Below, in pieces: positions 7,562 through 14,434 of a stretch of 17,637 nucleotides of DNA (position 1 is the stretch's first letter; each line of letters begins with the position of its first letter). This DNA is from Acidobacteriota bacterium (GTDB lineage Bacteria > Acidobacteriota > Polarisedimenticolia > Gp22-AA2): NCBI GenBank assembly GCA_016177515.1, contig JACOUZ010000011.1:1-17637 (forward strand), in the 5' to 3' direction. The notes beneath the pieces were generated by a model. It was given only the letters and a program-made list of their open reading frames with translations. It was not told where the DNA came from and ran no database searches. The translations under genes were made by a program, and so were the position numbers.

Positions 7562-8251
7562 ATGTCGTCAACCTGGACACGCCGGAGGATGACCCTCCCG
7601 CCTCCCGACTCCGGCCGCCGATTCGCTTCCCTGTCCGCCGCCGCGGCAGCGCTCCTCCTGGCCCTTCTGCTTCCCGCCTGCGGCGGCGACGACCGGCCCG
7701 AGAACCGCATCAAGCCGATCCAGGCGACGCTTGCCATCGATCTGTTTCAAAATGCGCCCGACCCGGCCGTCTATTTTCTCAAGGACCCGAAAGACGCGCG
7801 GTTTCCCGATCTGGAAACGGTGCAGGTCAGGCTCTACACGACCGGCCCGGTCAACTTCGACGCCTACACGCTGGAGATCCACTTCGACCCCACGGTCGTC
7901 CAGATCGGCGACGTGTTCGAGTTCAACCCCGGTCTTCTCGGGGGGTGCTTCGGCGGGACCACCTGTGAGCCGTTCTGCCTGGTCAACACCAGCCAGGCCA
8001 ACGCGACCGGCACCCTTCTCGTCGGCGTCTCCAAGAGGCCGGACGCATTCTGCCCGCCCGCCAGCATCGCCACGGACACGATGCTCCTCAGGATTGGCTT
8101 CATCGCCCAGTCCACTATCGCTCCTCCCGGCAGCCGCATCGAGATTATCGAAGGCCCGGGCGACGGAGATTGTGAGATACTGAATAACCTTGTGGAGGAC
8201 CCGACGGTGGATTGCGTGGACGGGAACGCCTCGATGACGGCGACCCGGTAG
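7562..8251 (+). CDS. Putative lipoprotein with cohesin-like domain
   Basis: The 229-aa product has a basic N-terminus, a hydrophobic stretch (about residues 24-38) and a lipobox-like LLPAC-GG with the lipidated Cys at residue 40. The mature part looks like a cohesin-type beta-sandwich: VNFDAYTLEIHFDPTVVQIGD is the usual first half of that fold. IATDTMLLRIGF and GSRIEIIEG fit the second half. Six cysteines in the mature part (CFGGTTCEPFC, FCPP, DCEIL, VDC) could form disulfides. Cohesin-like domains bind dockerins in cellulosomes, but many bacterial examples outside them have no known ligand, and no dockerin is visible here. The start is uncertain: ATG at 7562 has GGGAGG 12 nt upstream, ATG at 7538 would be nearly leaderless, and ATG at 7589 abuts GGAGG without spacing. 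The domain call is by pattern, not by a search. Confidence 0.7.
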   Translation: MSSTWTRRRMTLPPPDSGRRFASLSAAAAALLLALLLPACGGDDRPENRIKPIQATLAIDLFQNAPDPAVYFLKDPKDARFPDLETVQVRLYTTGPVNFDAYTLEIHFDPTVVQIGDVFEFNPGLLGGCFGGTTCEPFCLVNTSQANATGTLLVGVSKRPDAFCPPASIATDTMLLRIGFIAQSTIAPPGSRIEIIEGPGDGDCEILNNLVEDPTVDCVDGNASMTATR

Positions 8252-8305
8252 GATTCCGGAATCGCAATCGCCTGAACTCGGCAGACCTTCGTCACGGAGG
8301 CACGG

Positions 8306-8704
8306 ATGGAAGACAAGGTCGTGGCCCATTTCAAGGATGGCAGGACCCAGCGCGGCTACACGCAGGATTTCCGGCCGGACGCCGGGACGTTCCACCTTCT
8401 TCCCAGCGAAGGGGGCGGCATCCCGACGACGATCAAGCTCGATGACCTCAAGGCCCTGTTCTACGTGAAGGACTACGGGTCGGCCCGCCGCCAGGTCGAC
8501 CGGACCAAGCGCTTCGGGACGCAGGCGCCGCAGGGCCAGAAGACGATCATCGAGTTCAAGGACGGCGAGAGGATCTGGGGAATCGCCGAGGAGTACTCCG
8601 CCAACAGCCTGGGGTTCTTCTTCATGCCGGCCGATCCGCAGGAGAACAACACCCGCATCTTCATCGTGAATTCGTCCGTCAAGCAGATCCAGTTCCAGGA
8701 CTGA
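8306..8704 (+). CDS. Small protein with a duplicated beta-domain, function unknown
   Basis: This 132-aa protein has no signal peptide and is presumably cytosolic. It appears to contain two related units. Residues 3-55 start KVVAHFKDGRTQRGYTQDF and end LDDLKALFYVKD; residues 78-131 start KTIIEFKDGERIWGIAEEY and end NSSVKQIQFQD. Both share the F-K-D-G-x-x-x-x-G turn and a closing strand with V/L-K-x-hydrophobic, suggesting a tandem small beta-barrel. Single or double units of this sort are, to my knowledge, common in uncharacterised proteins of Acidobacteriota-like genomes. GGAGG lies 5 nt before the ATG, supporting the start. It follows the lipoprotein gene by 54 nt and precedes the next gene by 10 nt, so it likely belongs to one operon. 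A ligand-sensing or regulatory role would be speculation. Confidence 0.82.
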   Translation: MEDKVVAHFKDGRTQRGYTQDFRPDAGTFHLLPSEGGGIPTTIKLDDLKALFYVKDYGSARRQVDRTKRFGTQAPQGQKTIIEFKDGERIWGIAEEYSANSLGFFFMPADPQENNTRIFIVNSSVKQIQFQD

Positions 8705-8714
8705 GAGGAGCGCC

Positions 8715-9137
8715 ATGAGACTGCGCCTTGCCCTTCTTCTCCTCGTCTCGGCCGTCGCCGGGCTCACGCCCGCCGGCGCGGACACCAATTCGGCGCGCTA
8801 CAAGTTCGAGGGCAACAAGTGGCTGGCGCTGGACCTGGCGATCGGTGACGTGCGCGCCGAGACCATCCGCTTCGAGTGGCCGGCCACGCTGATGCGCGTC
8901 AAGACCGGCTACAAGGCGACCGTCAAGATCGCCAACGGATCGTCCCGCCAGGCGAGCATCGGGATCGCCGTGGCGATCTATGACCGGGACTCCAGGCTGA
9001 TCGGCGCCGGGACCGCCGGGACCACTCTGGGGACCATCGACCCCGGGGACACCACCCAGTTCACCGTGGATTTCAGGGACGTCACCGCCCGCATCGAACA
9101 GGCGGACCAGTTCCACATCGCCCTGGAAACGAGGTAG
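8715..9137 (+). CDS. Secreted small beta-sandwich protein, FxLYD-like
   Basis: The 140-aa product has a clear signal peptide (about residues 1-22, RLRLALLLLVSAVAGL then cleavage near AGA). The mature domain is predicted all-beta. The core TGYKATVKIANGSSRQASIGIAVAIYDRDSRLIGAGT, quoted here only in outline as residues about 64-98, has the pattern of FxLYD and related extracytoplasmic domains: a strand ending in I-x-N-x-S, then a strand with a YD turn. It ends with a PGDTTQF segment typical of such folds. The role is unknown; such domains usually mediate protein or surface contacts. GAGGAG lies 4 nt before the ATG. The gene is 10 nt after its upstream neighbour and 5 nt before the next gene, consistent with coupled expression. 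The family assignment is tentative. Confidence 0.8.
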   Translation: MRLRLALLLLVSAVAGLTPAGADTNSARYKFEGNKWLALDLAIGDVRAETIRFEWPATLMRVKTGYKATVKIANGSSRQASIGIAVAIYDRDSRLIGAGTAGTTLGTIDPGDTTQFTVDFRDVTARIEQADQFHIALETR

Positions 9138-9142
9138 CCTCG

Positions 9143-9832
9143 ATGCGATCCCGATCCTGCGCAACCCGCCGGCTTGCCGGCGCCGCCGCCGGCGCCGCCC
9201 TGGTCCTGCTCTTCGCCTCCCCGGCCGCCGCGTCCGTGTTCTACGACGTGACTCTCAACTTGGGGCTGGGCGAGGACCAGCGCATCTTCCTGAACGTCAC
9301 CAACGACTATTTCGCGCCCCCCGCGGCGGTGGCGACCACGCTCGTCCAGCGCTGCCCGTCGCCGGTGGACGATTACCCGGTCATCCTGCTCCTGGCGCGC
9401 TCCTCGAAACGGTCGCCGGACGAGATCCTCAGGCTGCGCCTCGATTATCTATCCTGGTCCGACATCATGTTCCGCCTGAACATCTCCCCCTCGGTCCTGT
9501 TCACGGGGATCGACCGCGATCCCGGCCCGCCGTACGGCAAGGCCTGGGGTTACTGGAAGAAGCATCCGCGCGAGCGGCTCGTGATCCGCGATCGCGACGT
9601 GGCCGGCCTCGCCAAGCTGCAGGTCGCCGCCCGGCGGCACAAGGTCAGCCCCTACACCCTGATCGCCGAGCGCAACAAGGGCGTCACCATCGAGCATTAC
9701 GTCGCCGAGAAGAACCGGGGCAAGTATCCGAAGGCCAGGACCGCGAAGGAAAAGGCCCGCGGCGCGCAGCCCGGCAAGGAGAAGGGGCAGCCCAAGGAGC
9801 ACGGCAGGCCGCACCAGGACGACAGGCACTGA
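9143..9832 (+). CDS. Secreted protein with GYWKKH motif and basic tail, function unknown
   Basis: The 229-aa product has a signal peptide (residues about 1-30, ending ASPAAAS). The mature N-terminal part begins VFYDVTLNLGLGEDQ and is followed by a helical stretch with SPDEILRLRLDYLSWSDIMFRL. The centre carries PPYGKAWGYWKKHPRERLVI, then a helical segment with VAGLAKLQVAARRHKVSP. I recall similar PPYGKAxGYWKK proteins of unknown function in other environmental bacteria. The last 40 residues are low-complexity and strongly basic (repeated K, R, G, H), which might bind nucleic acid, anionic polymer or metal. GAGG ends 8 nt before the ATG and overlaps the previous stop region, so translation is probably coupled. 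No enzymatic motif is recognised. Confidence 0.8.
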   Translation: MRSRSCATRRLAGAAAGAALVLLFASPAAASVFYDVTLNLGLGEDQRIFLNVTNDYFAPPAAVATTLVQRCPSPVDDYPVILLLARSSKRSPDEILRLRLDYLSWSDIMFRLNISPSVLFTGIDRDPGPPYGKAWGYWKKHPRERLVIRDRDVAGLAKLQVAARRHKVSPYTLIAERNKGVTIEHYVAEKNRGKYPKARTAKEKARGAQPGKEKGQPKEHGRPHQDDRH

Positions 9833-9854
9833 GGCGTCCGGACGGGGGTCACTC

Positions 9855-10787
9855 GTGTCCAGGTTGCAGGTCTGCGAATCGGCCCTCGACCTCATCGGCG
9901 AGACGCCGATCCTGCACCTGCGTTCCTTCGATCGTCCCGGGGCCGCTTCCATCTACGCCAAGCTCGAGAACCTGAATCCGGGAGGCAGCGTGAAGGACCG
10001 CACCGCCCTCGGCATGATCCAGGACGCCGAGGCGCGGGGCCTGCTGCGGCCCGGGACGACGATCATCGAGCCGACCGCCGGCAACACCGGGATCGGCCTG
10101 GCTCTCATCGGCGCGCTGCGCGGCTATTCCGTCATCCTGGTCATCCCGGAGAAATACAGTCGCGAGAAGAAGCAGATCATGCTGGCCCTCGGCGCCACGC
10201 TGGTGATCACGCCCACCGAGGAGGGCATGCCGGGGGCGGTGAACCGGGCCCGGGAGATCGCCGCGTCGACGCCCGGCTCCTTCGTGCCGCAGCAGTTCGA
10301 GAACCGCGCCAATCCGGACGTGCACTACCGCACCACCGCGCGGGAGATCTGGCAGCAGATGCAGGGGAGGATCGACGCGCTCGTCCTGGGGGCCGGGACG
10401 GGCGGCACCTTCTCGGGCGTGGCGCGCTACGTCAAGGAGCGCAACCCGGGCGTGGGGGCGATCGTGGTGGAATCGGAAGGCTCGGTCCTCGGGGGCGGCC
10501 AGGCGGCGCCGCACCGGGTGGAGGGGATCGGCAACTCCTTTTTCCCGAAGACCCTCGACCGCGATCTCATCGACGAGGTCGTGGCGGTCACCGACCGGGA
10601 CGCCTTCCAGACGGCGGCGCAACTGGCGCGGCGCGAGGGCATTCTGGTCGGCGGCTCCTCCGGCGCCGTGGCGTTCGCGGCGGCGCGCGTGGCGGAGCGG
10701 ATCGGCGCGGGGCGCAGGGTCGTGACGTTGTTCACCGACATCGCCGAACGCTACCTGAGCCAGGGCCTATTCGACGAGGTGCACTGA
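9855..10787 (+). CDS. PLP-dependent cystathionine beta-synthase/cysteine synthase
   Basis: The 310-aa product is a fold-type II PLP enzyme. It begins ALDLIGETPIL and has the Schiff-base lysine in NPGGSVKDR (K47). The substrate-binding loop is EPTAGNTGIGLA, the phosphate loop is GAGTGGT (about 180-185), and the pyridine-nitrogen serine region is VGGSSGA. The segment EKYSREKKQIMLALGA resembles cystathionine beta-synthases (KMSxEK) more than O-acetylserine sulfhydrylases. No C-terminal CBS-domain pair is present. With the following gene it could convert homocysteine plus serine, or O-acetylserine, to cystathionine and then cysteine, as MccA/MccB do in Bacillus subtilis. Cysteine synthase activity remains possible. 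The start is GTG, 22 nt after the preceding secreted-protein gene, with GGGGG-type purines upstream. The stop overlaps the next start. Confidence 0.9.
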   Translation: MSRLQVCESALDLIGETPILHLRSFDRPGAASIYAKLENLNPGGSVKDRTALGMIQDAEARGLLRPGTTIIEPTAGNTGIGLALIGALRGYSVILVIPEKYSREKKQIMLALGATLVITPTEEGMPGAVNRAREIAASTPGSFVPQQFENRANPDVHYRTTAREIWQQMQGRIDALVLGAGTGGTFSGVARYVKERNPGVGAIVVESEGSVLGGGQAAPHRVEGIGNSFFPKTLDRDLIDEVVAVTDRDAFQTAAQLARREGILVGGSSGAVAFAAARVAERIGAGRRVVTLFTDIAERYLSQGLFDEVH

Positions 10788-11926
10788 TGGGATTCGCCAC
10801 CGACGCCATCCACGCAGGGGTCCGCCCCGATCCGACGTCCGGGTCGGTCATGACCCCGATCTACCAGACCTCCACCTACGTCTACGAGTCGCCCGGCAAG
10901 AGCACCGGCTACGACTACGCGCGCACCATCAACCCGACGCGCTCCGCGCTCGAGGAGAACCTGCGCGTGCTCGAGGGCGGCCGGGCCGCCAGCGCCTTCG
11001 CCTCGGGGATGGCGGCGATCAGCGCCGTGATGACCCTGGTCAAGGCGGGCGATCACGTCGTCGTGAGCCACAACGTGTACGGCGGCACCTACCGCCTGTT
11101 CGCCCGCGTGCTCCAGGACTACGGGCTGTCCTTCACCTACGTCGACACCTCGAAGATCGGGAACGTCGAAGCCGCCCTGCGCCCGGACACGCGCATGGTG
11201 TACCTCGAGACCCCCACCAACCCGATCATGATCCTGACCGACATCGCACAGGTGGCCGCCCTGTGCCGCGCGCGGGGGCTGATCTCGGTCGTCGACAACA
11301 CGTTCCTGACGCCCTGCTTCCAGAGGCCGCTCGATCTCGGCGCCGACGTCGTCGTGCACAGCACCACCAAGTACCTCAACGGTCATTCCGACAGCGTCGG
11401 CGGCGCCGTGATCCTGGCGCGCGCCGAGCACGCCGAGCGGATCCAGTTCGTGCAGAACTCGGTGGGCGCGATTCTCTCCCCCTTCGATTCCTGGCTGGTG
11501 CTGCGCGGGCTGAAGACGCTGCCTTTGCGCATGCGGGCGCATGACCTGAACGGGTCGAAGGTCGCCCGCTTCCTCGAGGGGCACCCCGGGGTGGCGCGCG
11601 TCCTCTATCCCGGGCTGCCGTCCCATCCGCAGCACGACCTGGCTCTCAGGCAGACGCGCGGCTCGGGCGGGATGATCTCCTTTTATTTGAAATCCAGCGA
11701 GGCCGCGGGGCGTTTCTTCAAGCCGCTCCGGCTGTGCGCCCTGGCGGAGAGCCTCGGGGGCATCGAGACCCTCATCTGCCAGCCGAGCACGATGACCCAT
11801 GCCTCGGTCCCGCAGGAGGACCGGCAGAAGCTCGGGCTGACCGACGCGCTGGTCCGCATCTCCGTCGGCTGCGAGGACGTCGAGGACATCCTCGCCGACC
11901 TGGAGCGGGGCCTGGCCGCCTCCTAG
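10787..11926 (+). CDS. Cystathionine gamma-lyase/gamma-synthase family enzyme
   Basis: The 379-aa product is a Cys/Met-metabolism PLP enzyme of normal length. Residues seen include YARTINPTR (about 44-52, phosphate contact), SGMAAISA, the Tyr stacking region NVYGGTYRLF, the PLP-nitrogen Asp in VVDNTF and the Schiff-base lysine K195 in HSTTKYLNGHSD. The C-terminal SLGGIETLICQPSTMTHASVP motif holds substrate-binding groups. It either cleaves cystathionine to cysteine, ammonia and oxobutyrate, or makes cystathionine from activated homoserine; sequence alone does not separate them. The neighbouring beta-synthase-like gene favours lyase (reverse transsulfuration). The ATG overlaps the upstream TGA by one base, and GAGG lies 7 nt upstream, so the pair is translationally coupled. 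It is cytosolic. Confidence 0.93.
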   Translation: MGFATDAIHAGVRPDPTSGSVMTPIYQTSTYVYESPGKSTGYDYARTINPTRSALEENLRVLEGGRAASAFASGMAAISAVMTLVKAGDHVVVSHNVYGGTYRLFARVLQDYGLSFTYVDTSKIGNVEAALRPDTRMVYLETPTNPIMILTDIAQVAALCRARGLISVVDNTFLTPCFQRPLDLGADVVVHSTTKYLNGHSDSVGGAVILARAEHAERIQFVQNSVGAILSPFDSWLVLRGLKTLPLRMRAHDLNGSKVARFLEGHPGVARVLYPGLPSHPQHDLALRQTRGSGGMISFYLKSSEAAGRFFKPLRLCALAESLGGIETLICQPSTMTHASVPQEDRQKLGLTDALVRISVGCEDVEDILADLERGLAAS

Positions 11927-11955
11927 GAGCCCGTGCGACCATCCGGCCGGCGCTC

Positions 11956-11984
11956 TTGCTGGCGGGCCCCGCCGCCGCTAGAAT
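11956..11984 (+). promoter_or_regulatory. Sigma70-type promoter for the proline-rich secreted protein
   Basis: TTGCTG at 11956-11961 is followed by 17 nt and TAGAAT at 11979-11984. The predicted start near 11991 gives a leader of about 54 nt before the ATG at 12045. This suggests the following gene is separately transcribed from the transsulfuration pair. Confidence 0.55.
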
Positions 11985-12044
11985 GTGCGGCCGATGCGCG
12001 CCCCGCGGGCGCGCCCGCCGCGGACGACCATGAGGAGAGAAATC

Positions 12045-12587
12045 ATGAGACGACCTGCCCTGGCCCTGGCCGCGATTCTCGCGGCAGCCTCCCTGTCCGC
12101 GTTCGCGCAGGATGAGCCGCCCCTGATCGAGAACCCGCCCGCGCCGGAGCAGCCCGCGCCGTCGCCGACGCCGCCGCCCGCGGCCCCCTCGGCCCCTCCG
12201 GCCTCCCCGATCGGGCCGCTGCCGTCGTCCCTGGACTTCCCGCGCTGGCAGAAGATGACGGCGCGCGAACGCCAGACCTACGTCGAAGGGGCCGTCTCGA
12301 CACTCGGCGCCACCACCGTGAAGCTGAGGGCCGAACTGGGCAAGGACGGCCGCATGTCGCAGGATCGCCTGGCCGCCGTGGTCCGGTTCGTGAACGACAA
12401 CTCGCCACGGCGCTCGCCGGCCACTTACCTGCTCGAGATGGAGCGGATCTACAGGAGCGCGGAGGGACAGAAGCTGTCGATGGTGGAGTGCTTTCAGAAG
12501 GCGTTCGAGCGGCTCAACGTCCCGGCGGCTGCGCCACCGCTCCCCGAGGCCGCCAGGACCCCGGCAGCCGACGCCCCGGGTCAGTAG
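12045..12587 (+). CDS. Secreted proline-rich protein, function unknown
   Basis: The 180-aa product has a signal peptide (residues 1-21, ending SAFA with cleavage before QDE). A proline/alanine-rich linker (about 25-58) leads to a helical domain at about 62-160. That domain contains FPRWQKMTARERQTYVEG, then RMSQDRLAAVVRFVND, YLLEMERIYRS and SMVECFQKAFERLN, followed by another Pro/Ala-rich tail. I recognise no family. The linker suggests a periplasmic domain held away from the membrane or a partner. ATG at 12045 is chosen because AGGAGA lies about 7 nt upstream; it gives an intact signal peptide. Its stop overlaps the convergent cutA stop by 7 nt. It has its own promoter at 11956-11984. Confidence 0.8.
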   Translation: MRRPALALAAILAAASLSAFAQDEPPLIENPPAPEQPAPSPTPPPAAPSAPPASPIGPLPSSLDFPRWQKMTARERQTYVEGAVSTLGATTVKLRAELGKDGRMSQDRLAAVVRFVNDNSPRRSPATYLLEMERIYRSAEGQKLSMVECFQKAFERLNVPAAAPPLPEAARTPAADAPGQ

Positions 12588-12922
12588 TTCTCCCGGCCTC
12601 CCTTGACCACGCTGGCAATCCAGCCCAGGGCGTTCCTGTCGCCGTCGTCGACGGAGATCGCGATGATCTCGGGGAGCTCGTAGGAGTGCAGCTCCTTCAC
12701 CGTCTTCTTGACGTCCTCCAGAAGCGCCTGCGTCGTCTTGATCAACAGGAGCTCCTCGGTCTCGGAGGAGATCTTCCCCTTCCAGCGGTAGACCGAGCGG
12801 ATCATCGGCACCATGTTCACGCACGCCGCCTCCTCGCGCTCCACCAGGGTCTGCGCGATCTGAAGGGCCTCTTTTTCGGTGGCTGCCGTGCAGAAAACGA
12901 GGATGACGGATGGCTCGCTCAC
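12581..12922 (-). CDS. cutA: CutA1 divalent-cation tolerance protein
   Basis: The 113-aa protein matches the CutA1 family in length and pattern: ILVFCTAATEKEALQIAQTLVE, then AACVNMVPMIRSVYRWKGKI, ELLLIKTT and LHSYELPEIIAISVDDGDR...WI. CutA1 forms a very stable ferredoxin-like trimer. It was named for copper sensitivity in Escherichia coli, but its molecular role is not settled. It is cytosolic here, with no signal peptide. The start is set at GTG 12922. The frame extends upstream to a TTG at 12958, but that codon lies in the -35 box of a good promoter, so it cannot be transcribed from there. The gene is convergent with the proline-rich protein (7-nt overlap) and divergent from the phosphohexomutase. 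Confidence 0.95.
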   Translation of the reverse strand: MSEPSVILVFCTAATEKEALQIAQTLVEREEAACVNMVPMIRSVYRWKGKISSETEELLLIKTTQALLEDVKKTVKELHSYELPEIIAISVDDGDRNALGWIASVVKGGRENY

Positions 12923-12929
12923 GTCATGA

Positions 12930-12958
12930 ATTATGTGTCGGGGGCGGGCGGGAGTCAA
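12930..12958 (-). promoter_or_regulatory. Sigma70-type promoter for cutA, implies leaderless mRNA
   Basis: On the minus strand TTGACT (12958-12953) is followed by exactly 17 nt and CATAAT (12935-12930); both hexamers match consensus at five of six positions. Transcription would start near 12923-12922, which is the first base of the GTG codon. Confidence 0.65.
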
Positions 12959-13002
12959 GGAACGGGCCGCCGGGCCGCACGCCCGGCCGGGGCGGGACGC
13001 AC

Positions 13003-14424
13003 GTGATCCGCTTCGGGACCTCGGGCTGGCGGGCCGTCATCGCCGAAGAGTTCACGATCCGGAACGTGCGCCGCGTCGCCGCCGCCGTCGCCATGCACCT
13101 GGCCGGCCAGGGCACCGCCCGCCGGGGGGTGTTCATCGGGTTCGACACGCGCTTCATGTCGGACCGCTTCGCCCGGGAGGCGGCGGCCGTTCTGGCGCAG
13201 CGCGGCGTGCCGGTGTCCCTCTCCCCCGCCCCGGTCCCCACGCCCGTGGTCGCATTCGCCATCGTCAGCGGCCGGCGCGCCGGCGGACTGAACGTCACCG
13301 CCAGCCACAACCCCCCCGAGTACAACGGCCTGAAGTTCTCGACCGCCGGCGGCGCCCCCGCCCTGCCGGAGATCACCCGGGCGATCGAGTCGCTGGCGAA
13401 CTCCGGGCGGGGCGGCGGCGCGGCCGGAATGGACGGTGCCGCTGAACCGGGAGATACGGCCGGCCCACCGGCCCGCATCCTCTCCCTGGACATGCGCGCC
13501 GCCTATTTCCGGCAGATGAGCCGGCTGGTCTGTTTGCCGGCGATCCGCAAGGCGGGGCTCCGGGTCGCCTGCGACCTGCGGCACGGGGCGTCGATAGGCT
13601 ACCTCGACGGGCTGCTGCGCAAAGCGGCCCGGTCGCTCGAGGCGCTTCACGACCGGCCCGATCCCCTGTTCGGCGGCTCCGGCCCGGACTGCGGCGAGAC
13701 CCAGCTGCAACCCCTCGGCCGGCTGGTCAAGCGACAACGCCTGCACCTCGGACTGGCGACCGACGGCGACGGCGACCGCTTCGGCATCGTGGACCGGGGG
13801 GGACGGTTCATCCAGCCGAACCTGTTCCTGGCGGTCCTCGCCGACTACCTCCTGACCTTCCGCCGCCTGACGGGAGGCGTCGGGCGCTCGGTGGCGACCA
13901 CGCACCTTCTGGACGCCGTCTGCGCCTTCCATGGCCGGAAGCTGTACGAGACCCCGGTCGGCTTCAAGTTCCTGGGCGACCATCTCAAGTCCGGGCGGGC
14001 CTTCCTCGTCTGCGAGGAGAGCGCCGGGCTCAGCCTGCGCGGGCATGTTCCCGAAAAGGACGGGATCCTGGCAGGCCTCCTGGCGGCCGAGATGGTGGCG
14101 GTGCGCCGCAAGTCGATTCGCGAGCAGGCGCGGGAGCTGTTCCGCAAGGTCGGACCCCTGCACAGCCGCCGCATCGATTATCATATGGACGCCCCGGCGC
14201 GGGATCGCCTGGCGCGACGGCTGGAGGATGTGCCCGCCTCGTTCGCCGGAAGGCGGATCGCGCGGCTCGACACGACCGACGGGCGGAAGATGATCTTCCA
14301 CGACGGCTCCTGGCTGCTCCTGCGGCCGTCGGGAACCGAGCCGGTGGTCCGCTGCTATGCCGAGGCGCGCGCCCCCCGGGACGTGGAGGCGCTCCTGGCC
14401 GCGGCGCGCAATCTGATCCAGTGA
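13003..14424 (+). CDS. Phosphohexomutase (phosphoglucomutase/phosphomannomutase family)
   Basis: The 473-aa alpha-D-phosphohexomutase has all four signature sites: TASHNPPEYNG with the phosphorylated serine S101, the metal loop DGDGDR (D254, D256, D258), the sugar-binding loop EESAG (338-342), and the phosphate-binding RPSGTEP (441-447). It interconverts hexose 1- and 6-phosphates (glucose or mannose), feeding cell-envelope sugars and glycogen. The N-terminal FGTSGWRAVIAEEFT and the HVPEKDGI after the sugar loop resemble the bacterial/archaeal PGM-PMM group, but substrate preference cannot be fixed. The start is GTG at 13003 (giving MIRFGTSGWR), the first codon compatible with the family N-terminus; GGGCGGGA precedes it. 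A 7-bp GC hairpin (12969-12987) sits in the leader. It is the first gene of an operon with eno and ftsB. Confidence 0.93.
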   Translation: MIRFGTSGWRAVIAEEFTIRNVRRVAAAVAMHLAGQGTARRGVFIGFDTRFMSDRFAREAAAVLAQRGVPVSLSPAPVPTPVVAFAIVSGRRAGGLNVTASHNPPEYNGLKFSTAGGAPALPEITRAIESLANSGRGGGAAGMDGAAEPGDTAGPPARILSLDMRAAYFRQMSRLVCLPAIRKAGLRVACDLRHGASIGYLDGLLRKAARSLEALHDRPDPLFGGSGPDCGETQLQPLGRLVKRQRLHLGLATDGDGDRFGIVDRGGRFIQPNLFLAVLADYLLTFRRLTGGVGRSVATTHLLDAVCAFHGRKLYETPVGFKFLGDHLKSGRAFLVCEESAGLSLRGHVPEKDGILAGLLAAEMVAVRRKSIREQARELFRKVGPLHSRRIDYHMDAPARDRLARRLEDVPASFAGRRIARLDTTDGRKMIFHDGSWLLLRPSGTEPVVRCYAEARAPRDVEALLAAARNLIQ

Positions 14425-14434
14425 GGCAATGCGC

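Noticed and set aside
8252..8263. 12-bp palindrome GATTCCGGAATC after the lipoprotein stop
   Set aside because: It is short, has no T-run and lies in a likely operon interior, so I do not call it a terminator or operator.
12969..12987. 7-bp GC hairpin in the leader of the phosphohexomutase gene
   Set aside because: It could affect translation, but such dyads are frequent at this base composition and no riboswitch-like structure is seen.
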